Positions 34,966-44,046 are shown, numbered from the stretch's first letter. The stretch is 64,000 nt of DNA from Roseiarcus sp963774195 (GCA_963774195.1 CAVZDY010000003.1:496001-560000); one strand, 5' to 3'. Notes: generated by a model not told the origin, from the letters alone. A program made the numbers and translations.

Positions 34966-36474
34966 GTGGGCTCCACCGTTTTGACGGTCAGAGGCGTGTG
35001 CAAGACCTTCGGTGGCGTCCAGGCGCTCAAGGGCGTTGATTTCGAGCTCGACGCCGGCGAGATCCACGCCCTTTGTGGCGAGAACGGCGCGGGCAAGAGC
35101 ACTCTGGTGCGCATGATCGCCGGATTGATGAAGCCCGACGAAGGGGAAATCCGGATTGATGGAAGCGTGCTGAAGTCCGCTCACCTCACCAGCGCAAAGC
35201 AGGTTTCGGTCGTCTATCAGGAATTGTCGATCATTCCGCATCTGTCGGTCTTGGACAATGTCCTGATGGGCGATCCCAATGTCCGGCAACTCTATATCCG
35301 GCGACGGTATGCGGCGCGGGTGCGCGACACCCTGGACCAATTGGGTCCGACGGACATCCCACTGGACCTCGAAGCGGGCCAACTCGCGATCGCCGAACAG
35401 CAGCTACTCGAAATTTGTCGCGCCGTCATACGCGGCGCTCGCATTCTGATCCTGGACGAGCCGACGGCGAGTTTGTCGGACGCAGAAATCCAGCGGGTCT
35501 TCAAGACCGTGCGCTGGCTGCGCGAGAACGGCGCCGCCGTGATCTATATCAGCCATCGGCTGACCGAGATTTTCACGCTAACCGATCGCATCACCGTGTT
35601 CCGCAACGGGCGGCGCGTTCTCACCAAACCGACGCCGGAATGGACGTACGACGAACTCGTGGCGGAGATGATCGGTCGGGAGGTCAAGCCGGCGCATGCT
35701 TCGCGCGCATCTATGGTTCCCGAGGGCGCGGCAAAGGTTCTCGAGCTGAACGCCATTTCGGTTCGCGGCAAGTTTCAACCGGCGACCCTGGATTTCCACG
35801 CCGGCGAGATTGTCGGTGTGATTGGTCAACTGGGCTCCGGCGCGAATGCGCTAATCGAAACGCTGGCCGGCCTGGAGCCGCATCACGAAGGAACGATCAG
35901 GCTGAACGGTGGCGCTGTCGACGCCAGTTCGCTCGCCGCGGCGATGCGGGCGGGCATCGCCTATGTGCCAGAGGATCGCGGCGGCAAGAGCCTGTTTCTG
36001 GGCGCGCCGATCGAGGTCAACCTGACGTCTGCGATCCTCGACCGCCTCAATCGTGGCGGCGTTCTGTCGCTCGGCGAGGCGCGCAGGAGCGCCCTCGATC
36101 TTGCCCGCCGCTTCCAGGTCGACGATCGCCGGCTGCCGTTGGCGGCCTCGACGCTGTCGGGCGGCAATCAGCAAAAGGTCGCCATCGCCAAGTCCGTGGC
36201 GATGGAGCCGACGGTGCTGGTGCTCAACGAGCCGACGCGCGGCGTCGACGTCGGCGCACGCAGCGAAATCTACCGCGAGTTGCAAGCGCTCGCGCGTCGA
36301 GGTCTGGTCGTGCTGTTCTTTTCGAGCGATCTCGAGGAGATCCGCGAACTGTCGCAGCGCGTGATCACCATATTTCGCGGCGAAATCGTCAACGACCTGC
36401 CGGTGGAGGACACGAGCATGGAGTCTATTCTCCGCGACGTCGTGCGGGGATCCACGGCGAGGGCGGCGGCATGA
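34966..36474 (+). CDS. Sugar ABC transporter ATP-binding protein (RbsA/MglA type)
   Basis: A 502-residue protein with two nucleotide-binding domains. The first has Walker A GENGAGKS (38-45), Q-loop VYQELSIIPHL, a degenerate signature LAIAEQQLLEICRAV and Walker B ILILDEPTASLS. The second has a Walker A lacking Lys (GQLGSGANAL), as is normal for this class, signature LSGGNQQKVAIAKSVA and LVLNEPTRGVDVGA. Start GTG 34966 follows GGGAGGA. It powers import of a monosaccharide or polyol and overlaps the first permease gene by 4 bp. Confidence 0.9.
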   Translation: MGSTVLTVRGVCKTFGGVQALKGVDFELDAGEIHALCGENGAGKSTLVRMIAGLMKPDEGEIRIDGSVLKSAHLTSAKQVSVVYQELSIIPHLSVLDNVLMGDPNVRQLYIRRRYAARVRDTLDQLGPTDIPLDLEAGQLAIAEQQLLEICRAVIRGARILILDEPTASLSDAEIQRVFKTVRWLRENGAAVIYISHRLTEIFTLTDRITVFRNGRRVLTKPTPEWTYDELVAEMIGREVKPAHASRASMVPEGAAKVLELNAISVRGKFQPATLDFHAGEIVGVIGQLGSGANALIETLAGLEPHHEGTIRLNGGAVDASSLAAAMRAGIAYVPEDRGGKSLFLGAPIEVNLTSAILDRLNRGGVLSLGEARRSALDLARRFQVDDRRLPLAASTLSGGNQQKVAIAKSVAMEPTVLVLNEPTRGVDVGARSEIYRELQALARRGLVVLFFSSDLEEIRELSQRVITIFRGEIVNDLPVEDTSMESILRDVVRGSTARAAA

Positions 36475-37475
36475 GCGCAAGCCTCGAAACAGAGAGCGGA
36501 GGTTCCGGCTTGGTTCGTCCGGAAGTGAGAGCAATGCACGAGGTCTTGCTCAGGCCTGAGCGTATGCAGTCGATTGCCGTTTGGATTGGCACGGTCCTTC
36601 TGGCTGCCTGGGCGAGTATCGAGATCCCCGGCTTCGCATCGAACGCCAACATCTCGGCGATCATGTATTCGACCTCGGCGGTTGGGATTGCGGCGGTCGG
36701 AATGGCGTTGATCACGCTTTCAGGCAATCTCTTCATGCTCTCGATGGGCGCCACGGCGGCTGTCTCGACGATCCTGTTCGCCTCGTTTCTGCACTTCGGC
36801 CTGCTGCCGAGCTCGATCTTGGTGGTGATGGTCGGGGCCCTATTCGGACTCGGGCAAGGCGCAGCGGTAGGGCTTTTCAAGACCAACCCGATCATCACCA
36901 CGATCGCCGCAGCGTCTATCATCACGGGCGCTGGCGCATTCTATTCCGGCGGCTTGACCGTGGTAGGGCAGGGCGATGCGAGCTGGCTCGGCGTCGGCCG
37001 CACGTTTGGGGCGCCCAATCAGATCATCCTGTTTCTTATTGCGTCTGTCGTTTTCGGGTTCATCGTCGACCGTACACGCTTCGGGCGCGAACTGCGGCTG
37101 ATCGGGCTCAACCCGACAGCCGCGGCGTTCACTGGCCTGCGTATCGGCCGCACGCTGGTGATCGCCTACATGTTGGCCGCTGCGGCCACGGCCTTCGCGG
37201 GAGCGCTCTACGGCTCACAGGCCGCGCAGGGCAATCTGAAGCTCGGCGCGGGTCTCGACTTCGACGCCATCGCGGCGGTGCTGGTCGGCGGGATAGCGAT
37301 CAAGGGCGGGCAGGGGCACATCCGCGACGCCGCGATCGGCTCGGTCTTTCTGGCCATCATCACTAACATTCTGCTGCTCGAAGGCTTGTCCTTGGAGATT
37401 CAGCTGATCGTGAAGGGCCTCGTCGTGATCGGTTCCGTCGTCTTCGGCGCGCTCGCGCTGCGTGCGAGGAGATAG
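36471..37475 (+). CDS. Sugar ABC transporter permease 1 (RbsC type)
   Basis: A 334-residue polytopic membrane protein. Seen: AVGMALITLSGNLFMLSMGA and the conserved cytoplasmic loop GLNPTAAAFTGLRIGRTLVI, then LKLGAGLDFDAIAAVLVGGI, diagnostic of BPD_transp_2 permeases. ATG 36471 overlaps the ATPase stop (ATGA). It pairs with the permease at 37478 to form a heterodimeric channel. Confidence 0.9.
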   Translation: MSASLETESGGSGLVRPEVRAMHEVLLRPERMQSIAVWIGTVLLAAWASIEIPGFASNANISAIMYSTSAVGIAAVGMALITLSGNLFMLSMGATAAVSTILFASFLHFGLLPSSILVVMVGALFGLGQGAAVGLFKTNPIITTIAAASIITGAGAFYSGGLTVVGQGDASWLGVGRTFGAPNQIILFLIASVVFGFIVDRTRFGRELRLIGLNPTAAAFTGLRIGRTLVIAYMLAAAATAFAGALYGSQAAQGNLKLGAGLDFDAIAAVLVGGIAIKGGQGHIRDAAIGSVFLAIITNILLLEGLSLEIQLIVKGLVVIGSVVFGALALRARR

Positions 37476-37477
37476 AC

Positions 37478-38461
37478 ATGGCGTCCTACCAGAAAGCTCG
37501 TCTCCTCTCGACGGCGGCCATGCTTCGGCTGGCCCTGCTAATCGGACTGATCGTGATCTTCGCGGCGTGGAATCCGACCTTCGTCAACCCCCGCAACATC
37601 TACGCCTTGCTGCAGTCGTTTGCTCTGCTGGGAATGGTCGCGGTCGGTCTGTCCCTGACGATGATCGCCGGCGAGTTCGACCTCGGCGTCGGCTCGATGG
37701 TTGCGGTCAGCGGCTTGCTGACCCTGGTGGTCGGGCGCGACGATCTCCTCGTCGGCATGTGCGCGGCGCTGGTTTTCGCGATAGGGGTCGGCGTCGTCAA
37801 CGCCTTCATCATCACGCGTTTCAACGTCTCGTCCTTGGTCGTAACCGTGGGCTCGATGATGGCGCTGTCCGGCTTCGCGTTCTGGCTGGCCGGCGGCAAG
37901 GTGATCAGCACCGACAATTTCGACGTCGGCTTTGCGCTCGACAATCCGATCCTGGCGATATTCTCCTGGCGCAGCTTGATCACCTTCGCGGGGTTCCTGG
38001 GCGCCGGATTGTTCCTGCGCTTCACGCTAGTCGGGCGAGACGTCCGCGTCACCGGCAGCAAGCGACAGGTGGCGGTTGCGAGTGGCGCGAATGTCGATCT
38101 GTCGCTGTACGTCGTCTTCGTTGCTTCCGCGTTCTGCGCAGCGCTCGCGGGCAGTGAGCTGTCAATGAGTCTGGCCAGCGCGGCCGCGACCACCGGCGGC
38201 GACCTCATGCTGCAGGCCGTATCGGCTGCGATCGTCGGAGGCGTCGCGTTGTCAGGCGGCGCCGGTACGCCGGCCAATGTTTTAATCGGGTCGCTGATCC
38301 TGACGGTGATGAACAATGGATTGAGTTTGATCGGCATGGGCGCGACGGGGATCCTGTTCGCCAATGGGATCGTGCTGATGGGAATCGTGCTGCTCGACGG
38401 ACAGTTGGGAGCATGGATGAGCGAGCGGTTCTCGGCGTTGCGAGCCGAGCAATCCGCCTAG
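37478..38461 (+). CDS. Sugar ABC transporter permease 2 (RbsC type)
   Basis: A 327-residue BPD_transp_2 permease. Seen: AVGLSLTMIAGEFDLGVGSM, NAFIITRFNVSSLVVTVGSM and LMLQAVSAAIVGGVALSGGA near the C-terminus. It follows permease 1 by 2 bp. Two distinct permease genes, rather than one homodimerising RbsC, is a common arrangement in alphaproteobacterial sugar or polyol importers. Confidence 0.9.
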   Translation: MASYQKARLLSTAAMLRLALLIGLIVIFAAWNPTFVNPRNIYALLQSFALLGMVAVGLSLTMIAGEFDLGVGSMVAVSGLLTLVVGRDDLLVGMCAALVFAIGVGVVNAFIITRFNVSSLVVTVGSMMALSGFAFWLAGGKVISTDNFDVGFALDNPILAIFSWRSLITFAGFLGAGLFLRFTLVGRDVRVTGSKRQVAVASGANVDLSLYVVFVASAFCAALAGSELSMSLASAAATTGGDLMLQAVSAAIVGGVALSGGAGTPANVLIGSLILTVMNNGLSLIGMGATGILFANGIVLMGIVLLDGQLGAWMSERFSALRAEQSA

Positions 38462-38548
38462 GCGAAACAAACGGAAACGGACTTGAGCCTCCGCCTAGTA
38501 CGCGGGGAGGAGAGGACATTTGCGCCTTTGCAACGGGAGGAACAGAAA

Positions 38549-39526
38549 ATGATGTTGTCGAGACTGACCAAGATCGCGCTGATGGCAAGCATGTTCGGGG
38601 AATTGGCGGCGCCGGACGCGGCGTTGGCGATGGCCAAAGGCTCGAAAGTGATCCTGCTGACGGTCACCGAGGAATGCGACTACTGCGCGCTGCATCAGCG
38701 CGCGTTCAAGGAGGCCGCCAAGGCCGCCGGCGTCGATCTCGAAGTGAAGATCACGAACTACAACGCCGCCGAGCAGGCCTCGCAGGTGGACCAGGCGATT
38801 GCGGAAAACCCGGCCGCCATCGTGCTGTGGCCGGCGGATTCGAGCGCTATCGTCCCATCGCTGCGCAAGATCAAGCAGGCCGGCATTCCGCTGGTGATCA
38901 CCAACTCGAAGCCGGACGACAAATACTCCGACTATTGGAACGTCTTCACCGGTCCCTCTGATATCGGCAATGGCCAGGCCGCGGGTGAAGCGATGATCAA
39001 GGGATTCGCCGAGAAGAACCTCGGCGACAGCGGGAAGATTTTCATCGTCGAGGGCGTTCCCGGCACCCCGCCGCAGATCGAACGCTCCAAGGGGTTTGAG
39101 CAAGTGCTCGGCGAAAAGGCCAAGGGCATCGTGGTCGCCGGCAAGCAGAACGGCAACTGGGATCAAACCAAGGCCACCGACGCGGCTGCGGCGCTCTTCA
39201 CTCAAGTCGGACCCAGCGTGAAAGGTGTCTATGCCCAGGCAGACAACATGATGTCGGGCGTCATCGTCGCCGCCAAGCGCGCCGGGATTGATCCCTCCAA
39301 GCTCGTGCTTGTCGGCTCGAATTGTTCGATCGAAGGCGTCAATCAAATCAAGGACGGCACGCAGTACGCGACCGTGCTGCAATCGCCGATCGACGACGGC
39401 AAGTACGCCGCCAAGGCGGTTATCGATCTCCTCGACGGCAAGAAGGTCGAGAAGGAGATCTTCCTGCCGCACGAGATCATCACCAAGGCCAACGTTTCCG
39501 ATTGCGACGCTGCGATCGGGCGGTGA
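38549..39526 (+). CDS. Sugar ABC transporter substrate-binding protein (RbsB type)
   Basis: A 325-residue periplasmic protein. An N-terminal signal peptide (MMLSRLTKIALMASMFGELA, cleaved near DAALA) precedes a Peripla_BP_4 domain starting GSKVILLTVTEECDYCALHQ. Later segments AADSSAIVPSL-like WPADSSAIVPSLRKIKQAG and LVGSNCSIEGVNQIKDGTQY line the ligand cleft. The ECDYC pair is unusual for RbsB-like proteins and could form a disulfide. ATG 38549 has GGGAGG 8 bp upstream. It is the fourth gene of the operon. Confidence 0.9.
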   Translation: MMLSRLTKIALMASMFGELAAPDAALAMAKGSKVILLTVTEECDYCALHQRAFKEAAKAAGVDLEVKITNYNAAEQASQVDQAIAENPAAIVLWPADSSAIVPSLRKIKQAGIPLVITNSKPDDKYSDYWNVFTGPSDIGNGQAAGEAMIKGFAEKNLGDSGKIFIVEGVPGTPPQIERSKGFEQVLGEKAKGIVVAGKQNGNWDQTKATDAAAALFTQVGPSVKGVYAQADNMMSGVIVAAKRAGIDPSKLVLVGSNCSIEGVNQIKDGTQYATVLQSPIDDGKYAAKAVIDLLDGKKVEKEIFLPHEIITKANVSDCDAAIGR

Positions 39527-39589
39527 TGCGACCCAGGCGCGTCGGATCGACCGGCGCGCCTCCCCATGCAAAAGACAGGAGACCACCAT

Positions 39590-40387
39590 ATGGCCGAAGA
39601 GCCAACTTTCTGCAGCACTTTGCCTGAGCTTGTCGTTGTCTCGGGCACGGCTTCCGGCCTAGGCACGAGCATAGCTCGCCTTTTGGCGGGGCGCGGCGTG
39701 CACACCGTGGGCGTCGACATTGCCGTCGCGCCGGCGGAGCTGTCCAACGATCTCTACACGCACGTCCAGGCGGATGTTTCCGATGAAGCGGCGTGGAACG
39801 GCGTCGTCTCCACCGTCGCCACGATCAATCCTCGAACGATCGGCCTCGTGACGTCTGCCGCCATGTTGAACGTCGGCTCTGTTCTGGATTTCGATAAGGC
39901 GGCCATGGAAAGGACGATGTCCGTCAACTTCATCGGGACGGCGCTTGCAATCCGCGTGTTGCTGCCCCTGATGATTGAACGTGGCGGCGGTCCGATCGTG
40001 GCGGTGGCCAGCGTCGACGCGACCTTTGCCGAACAGCAACTCGCGATCTACGCGGCCTCGAAGGGCGCAGTGCGACAGCTGACGCGCACCGTCGCGATGG
40101 ATCACGCCCGGCAAGGCGTTCGCGCCAATGTGCTGAGTCCCGGACCGATGCTGGCCGGCCTCTTCGAGCGGCACATGAAGTCGGCGAACGACCCGGATCG
40201 CTTCCTCGCCACGCGCGCCAATCGTCAGCCATCGGGAAGGATACTCGATCCTGGTGAGGTCGCGCGCAGCGCGCTGTTTCTGCTCTCGGACGCTTCGACC
40301 GCGCTCAATGGCGCCGAGATTATCGCGGATGGCGGCCTGACGACCAGCTTCGATTTCCGAACCGGCTCCGAAGGCGCCTCGGTATAA
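39590..40387 (+). CDS. SDR family oxidoreductase 1 of the sugar operon
   Basis: A 265-residue classical SDR. Seen: cofactor motif SGTASGLGTSIARLL, catalytic YAASKGAVRQLTR with Tyr and Lys, the Ser in VAVASVDATF, and VLSPGPMLAGLF. It probably oxidises the imported sugar or polyol, or an intermediate, with NAD(P). The NAG motif is replaced by TSAAM, which is slightly unusual. Start ATG 39590 has AGGAG upstream; a start at 39566 would lack one. Confidence 0.86.
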   Translation: MAEEPTFCSTLPELVVVSGTASGLGTSIARLLAGRGVHTVGVDIAVAPAELSNDLYTHVQADVSDEAAWNGVVSTVATINPRTIGLVTSAAMLNVGSVLDFDKAAMERTMSVNFIGTALAIRVLLPLMIERGGGPIVAVASVDATFAEQQLAIYAASKGAVRQLTRTVAMDHARQGVRANVLSPGPMLAGLFERHMKSANDPDRFLATRANRQPSGRILDPGEVARSALFLLSDASTALNGAEIIADGGLTTSFDFRTGSEGASV

Positions 40388-40398
40388 GGATGCAAGCG

Positions 40399-41256
40399 AT
40401 GAGCGGAACAGTCGAATTGGTCGCTGCGTATTGGACCATCGCGGGGGACGTGTATCCCTTCGCGCCGAACGAACTCAGCCCGTTCTCATTCGCCGAGCGT
40501 GTCGAGGCGGCGGCGAAGGCTGGCTACAAGGGGCTGGGCCTCATCCACGCGGATGTGCAGGCCACGCGGGAGAAAATTGGTCTCAAGGAGATGCGGCGCA
40601 TTCTCGACGCCAACGACATGCCGCACGTGGAGCTGGAGTTTATCACCCATTGGTTCGCCGACGGCGAGTTGCGGGCCGCGTCCGACAAGGTGCGCGCGGA
40701 GTTGTTCGAAGCGGCCGAAGCTCTGAGGGCGCGCGATGTGAAAATCGCTCCGGAGTTCGACGCGAAGTCGATCGATCTGCCGCGCGTAAGCGACAGCTTC
40801 GCCGCGATTTGCAAGGACGCGGCGCGCTACGGGACGAAGGTCGCTATGGAAGTGATGCCCTTTTCCAATGTCAGCACGCTTGAAGCAGCGCGGGCGATCG
40901 TCGAAGGCGCAGCGCAGCCGAACGGCGGACTGCTACTGGATATTTGGCACGTCGCCCGGGGTGGCATTCCCTACGAGGAGGTCGCGAAGGTTCCGGGGCA
41001 ATATGTCGTTTCCGTCGAGCTCGATGACGCGGACGCGGAAGTCGTGGGCACGCTATGGGAAGACACGATCTACGAGCGCCGCCTGTGCGGCGAGGGCGTG
41101 CTCAACCCGCCGGCTTTCATCGACGCTATCCGAAAGACGGGCTTCGACAGCTTCTATTCGGTCGAGGTGATTTCCAAGCGACATCGCGTCCTACCGCTCG
41201 AGGAAGCCGCGCGGCACTCTTTCGAAACGACGATCGCGCAATTTGCAGCGAAGTAA
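40399..41256 (+). CDS. Sugar phosphate isomerase/epimerase (TIM-barrel, AP-endonuclease family 2 fold)
   Basis: A 285-residue TIM-barrel protein. Seen: AGYKGLGLIHADVQ, VELEFITHWF, VAMEVMPFSNVSTLEAARAI, LLLDIWHVARGGIPYEEV and FDSFYSVEVISKRHR. The Glu in AMEVMPF, the Asp-His in LDIWH and the late Glu in SVEVIS are likely metal ligands. Members interconvert keto and aldo sugars or dehydrate cyclitols, so it fits a catabolic step after import. ATG 40399 has AAGG upstream; ATG 40390 is an in-frame alternative. Confidence 0.85.
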   Translation: MSGTVELVAAYWTIAGDVYPFAPNELSPFSFAERVEAAAKAGYKGLGLIHADVQATREKIGLKEMRRILDANDMPHVELEFITHWFADGELRAASDKVRAELFEAAEALRARDVKIAPEFDAKSIDLPRVSDSFAAICKDAARYGTKVAMEVMPFSNVSTLEAARAIVEGAAQPNGGLLLDIWHVARGGIPYEEVAKVPGQYVVSVELDDADAEVVGTLWEDTIYERRLCGEGVLNPPAFIDAIRKTGFDSFYSVEVISKRHRVLPLEEAARHSFETTIAQFAAK

Positions 41257-41267
41257 GGGAGGCAAGG

Positions 41268-42074
41268 ATGGAAGCCAATCTCAAGGGCAAGGTGGTGCTG
41301 ATCACCGGCGCGGCCAAAGGAATCGGCCGAGAGACCGCGATCGCGTTCGCGCGCGAAGGTGGGCGATTGGCGCTGTTCGACATCGACAAAGCCGGCCTTC
41401 AGGAAACATCGGCGGCTGTGAGCGCTGCGGCCGGCGAGGCAGCGGTCTTCGCGGGCGACTTGTCCTCGGCTGCGGAAATCGAAAGCATGGTCGGCGCGGC
41501 GATCGCCCATTATCGCGGTGTGGTCGACGTGCTGGTCAACAATGTCGGCGCCGGCGCGGTGCGCACATTCGATCAGTTGAGCGACTCGGACTGGGAGAAG
41601 ACGTTCGCGCTCAACTTCATGAGCTATGTCAGGGTCACGCGCATCGTGTTGCCGGTGATGCGCGCGCAGCGCCGCGGCGTGATCGTCAACAACGGCTCCG
41701 ACCTCGCTCGTCAGCCTGAGGGCGTCCCGATCGACTATTCGGCGTCCAAGGCGGCGGTGCTCGCCCTGACGAAGGGGCTCGCCCGGACCGAAGGCCCCAA
41801 CAACATCCGCATCAACGCCGTAGCGCCGGGCCCGGTCTGGACCCCGTTCTGGACGCAGCCTGGCGGCTTCGCGGAAACCATGGGCAAGTTTCACAACATG
41901 GAGCCCCAGCAGGCGGTCGAATACGAAATGTCGGTGCGCCAGCTTCCGCTGGGGCGTCTCGGCACGCCGGAGGAGGTCGCCAACGTCATCGTCTTTCTGG
42001 CGTCGGACCTCGCGTCTTTCGTGACGTCTTCGGTCTGGGGTGTGGACGGCGGTTCGATCCGGTCGATCGCCTGA
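41268..42074 (+). CDS. SDR family oxidoreductase 2 of the sugar operon
   Basis: A 268-residue classical SDR. Seen: TGAAKGIGRETAIAFAREG, NNVGAGAVRTFDQL, catalytic YSASKAAVLALTKGLARTEG, INAVAPGPVWTPFW and the C-terminal SSVWGVDGGSIRS. All four tetrad residues appear present. It is the last gene of the operon. Two SDRs plus an isomerase suggest an oxidation-isomerisation-oxidation route for a polyol or cyclitol. ATG 41268 follows GGGAGGCAAGG. Confidence 0.88.
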   Translation: MEANLKGKVVLITGAAKGIGRETAIAFAREGGRLALFDIDKAGLQETSAAVSAAAGEAAVFAGDLSSAAEIESMVGAAIAHYRGVVDVLVNNVGAGAVRTFDQLSDSDWEKTFALNFMSYVRVTRIVLPVMRAQRRGVIVNNGSDLARQPEGVPIDYSASKAAVLALTKGLARTEGPNNIRINAVAPGPVWTPFWTQPGGFAETMGKFHNMEPQQAVEYEMSVRQLPLGRLGTPEEVANVIVFLASDLASFVTSSVWGVDGGSIRSIA

Positions 42075-42085
42075 CGCTTAAGTCG

Positions 42086-43663
42086 CTACGTCATTTCGTT
42101 GATGATTTGATCGAGGCGGCGCTGCGAGTCCTTCAGCGCCGCCCGATCGGTTTTCCTGCCTAAGAGCGCGTCGTGGATCTCCTCGCCGAGGATGCGCTCC
42201 ATTTTCGTGTAAAAGGGAACCGGCGGCCGCTGCCAATTGCGGAGCAGGTTGCGGTTGCCGAGATTGCCCACGAACCGCACCAGCTGTGAGCTGCCGATCG
42301 CCTCGGGATCGGCGCTTACCGAAAAGCGCGGTGCGACCGGAAAGCCGTTCTTCACGTGCTCCTTCATCGCCTCGCGCGAGGTCATCCAGGCAAGCGCTTC
42401 GGTCGCGAGCGGCAATCGCTTCGGGTCGATGTTCGAGGGAATGCATAAGAGGAACCCGCCGATCGGCGATGTGTTCGTGCCCCCGGGCCCGGAGGGCTGG
42501 GGCGCGAAGGCCACGCGCCGCTTCACTGCCGACCGCACGTCGGCCTGAAATTGCGCGGCGCGCATCGTCCAGACGTACGCCATCGCCGTGTGGCCCCTCA
42601 GGAAGGCCGCGCAGGAATCGTCCCAGTCGGATTCAAGCGCGCCCGGCTGCGCGATCTCCAACAATCGGTGCATATAATCGAGCACAAGGAGACCCGTCTC
42701 GTTCTCGATTTGCGGCCGCATGTGTTGGCGGTCGAGGTTCTCCGTCGAGAATCCGGTCGGCGTGCGCTGGATCGACAGAACCGTGTGCCCGCAACAGCCG
42801 AGGAAGAACATGAAGCTCGACGCGAGGGGCGTTCGAGCGGCGTTCCAGGCGATGCCATAGCGCTCCTCGAGCGGATTGTGAAATGTCCGACCCGCCGTGA
42901 TCACATCATCGAACGTGCGTGGAAGCGCAAGGCTAGCTCCCTCGAAAAGGTCGTTGCGGCAGGCGAGGACCTCGATCGTGCAGTAGATGGGAACGCCGTA
43001 CTCGACGCCTTGCCAAGTCGTGGTCGACCAGATCGACGGATGGAAATCCATCGGATTGATCGCCAATTCGCGGATCACCTGGCCGAGCGGCAAGATCAGT
43101 CCCTTGCCTACGAATTCGCCGAGCCACGGCATGTCGATCGCAACGATGTCGAACGCGGAGACCGCGCGTTCGCCGTTGGCGAGCCCCTCTCGGTAAAGGT
43201 CGTCCTGGCGCACGAGGCGGAAGTTGCTGGCGCTCGCTAGATTGTTGCGGAAGTCGGACCACATATTCCGCATCGCCGCGAAATAGTTGTCGTCGTTGAG
43301 CAGGAACTGAAGCTCGACACCCTCAGTCACTCGGCTCTTGAGGAGGTTGGTTGGCAGAATGACGGAATCGCCGCGCCGCGGCGCGCCGAAATAGTAGTTC
43401 GCTTCGTGCTCCCCGGCCCCGCGCCCGCCCAGAGTTTCTGCGATCACGGCCTTCGTCGCGGACGCATAGTTCATCGCGAGATCCGTCAATCGCCCTGTTG
43501 GATGAAGCGTAAAGCGCTTTAGCTTGTCCGGAGTCGGCCTGCGCTCGATCAGCTGAGCGCGGATCATGTCTTGGATCCGTCGGATCGCAGTTCCGCGGCT
43601 GAGGCCGGAAACGAGAGCGAGCTTGCTCATCGTCACCGGATAGCCTTGGAGCTCCGAGCGCAT
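42086..43663 (-). CDS. Winged-helix / family 1 solute-binding-protein fusion, putative sensor-regulator
   Basis: Residues 1-70 look like a winged helix: SKLALVSGLSRGTAIRRIQD and MIRAQLIERRPTPDKLKRFT. Residues about 95-510 are an ABC-type sugar-binding-protein fold (VTEGVELQFLLNDDNYFAAM; WQGVEYGVPIYCTIEVLACR; GGFLLCIPSNIDPKRLPLAT). There is no signal peptide, so the binding domain should be cytoplasmic. The frame is open upstream to about 43750 (IRFTYDFVDRLRRPFREVAD) without a start codon, and there the 102-bp repeat begins, so the true N-terminus may have been cut off. It converges on the sugar operon and may sense its substrate. Confidence 0.75.
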   Translation of the reverse strand: MRSELQGYPVTMSKLALVSGLSRGTAIRRIQDMIRAQLIERRPTPDKLKRFTLHPTGRLTDLAMNYASATKAVIAETLGGRGAGEHEANYYFGAPRRGDSVILPTNLLKSRVTEGVELQFLLNDDNYFAAMRNMWSDFRNNLASASNFRLVRQDDLYREGLANGERAVSAFDIVAIDMPWLGEFVGKGLILPLGQVIRELAINPMDFHPSIWSTTTWQGVEYGVPIYCTIEVLACRNDLFEGASLALPRTFDDVITAGRTFHNPLEERYGIAWNAARTPLASSFMFFLGCCGHTVLSIQRTPTGFSTENLDRQHMRPQIENETGLLVLDYMHRLLEIAQPGALESDWDDSCAAFLRGHTAMAYVWTMRAAQFQADVRSAVKRRVAFAPQPSGPGGTNTSPIGGFLLCIPSNIDPKRLPLATEALAWMTSREAMKEHVKNGFPVAPRFSVSADPEAIGSSQLVRFVGNLGNRNLLRNWQRPPVPFYTKMERILGEEIHDALLGRKTDRAALKDSQRRLDQIINEMT

Positions 43664-43750
43664 GAGATAATGGATGATCCGCCACGACGCCTCGTCTTCG
43701 ACATCGGCGACTTCGCGGAAAGGCCTTCGTAATCGATCAACGAAATCGTA

Positions 43751-43852
43751 TGTGAACCGGATTCCTGGGTTGACCCCTGAATGAAAGCCGTCGCCGCAGG
43801 GAATTCAAGAGCTTATGGCCCTTGACCCCGCGCCGATCGGCGTCTGGACCCC
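43751..43852. repeat. 102-bp direct repeat, copy 2
   Basis: Starts TGTGAACCGGATTCC. It matches 22701-22802 in the same orientation with about 13 mismatches. Here it lies between the 5' end of the winged-helix/SBP gene and the N-terminal part of an IS630 transposase. Confidence 0.7.
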
Positions 43853-43854
43853 CC

Positions 43855-44043
43855 GCTGATACACACCCTCGGCGCTGAGCAGCACGGACCAGGCCGCCAC
43901 ACATGCTTTTGCGGCGCGTTGCGGTCCTTGACCAGGCCGCGAAGCCGATCCATGTCGGCCGGAGTGACGGAAAGACAAACGCCGGTTCGCATGCCGCAAA
44001 CTCGCACGCCGCGAGCCCGCCGGGAATCCTCCATCCGATTCAA
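43855..44043 (-). mobile_element. IS630-family transposase N-terminal remnant
   Basis: The minus strand reads MRTGVCLSVTPADMDRLRGL then VKDRNAPQKHVWR, the start of IS630-type transposases, then shifts frame (VLLSAEGV appears one frame over) and ends at the 102-bp repeat. About 50-60 residues remain. Confidence 0.7.
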
Positions 44044-44046
44044 GTG

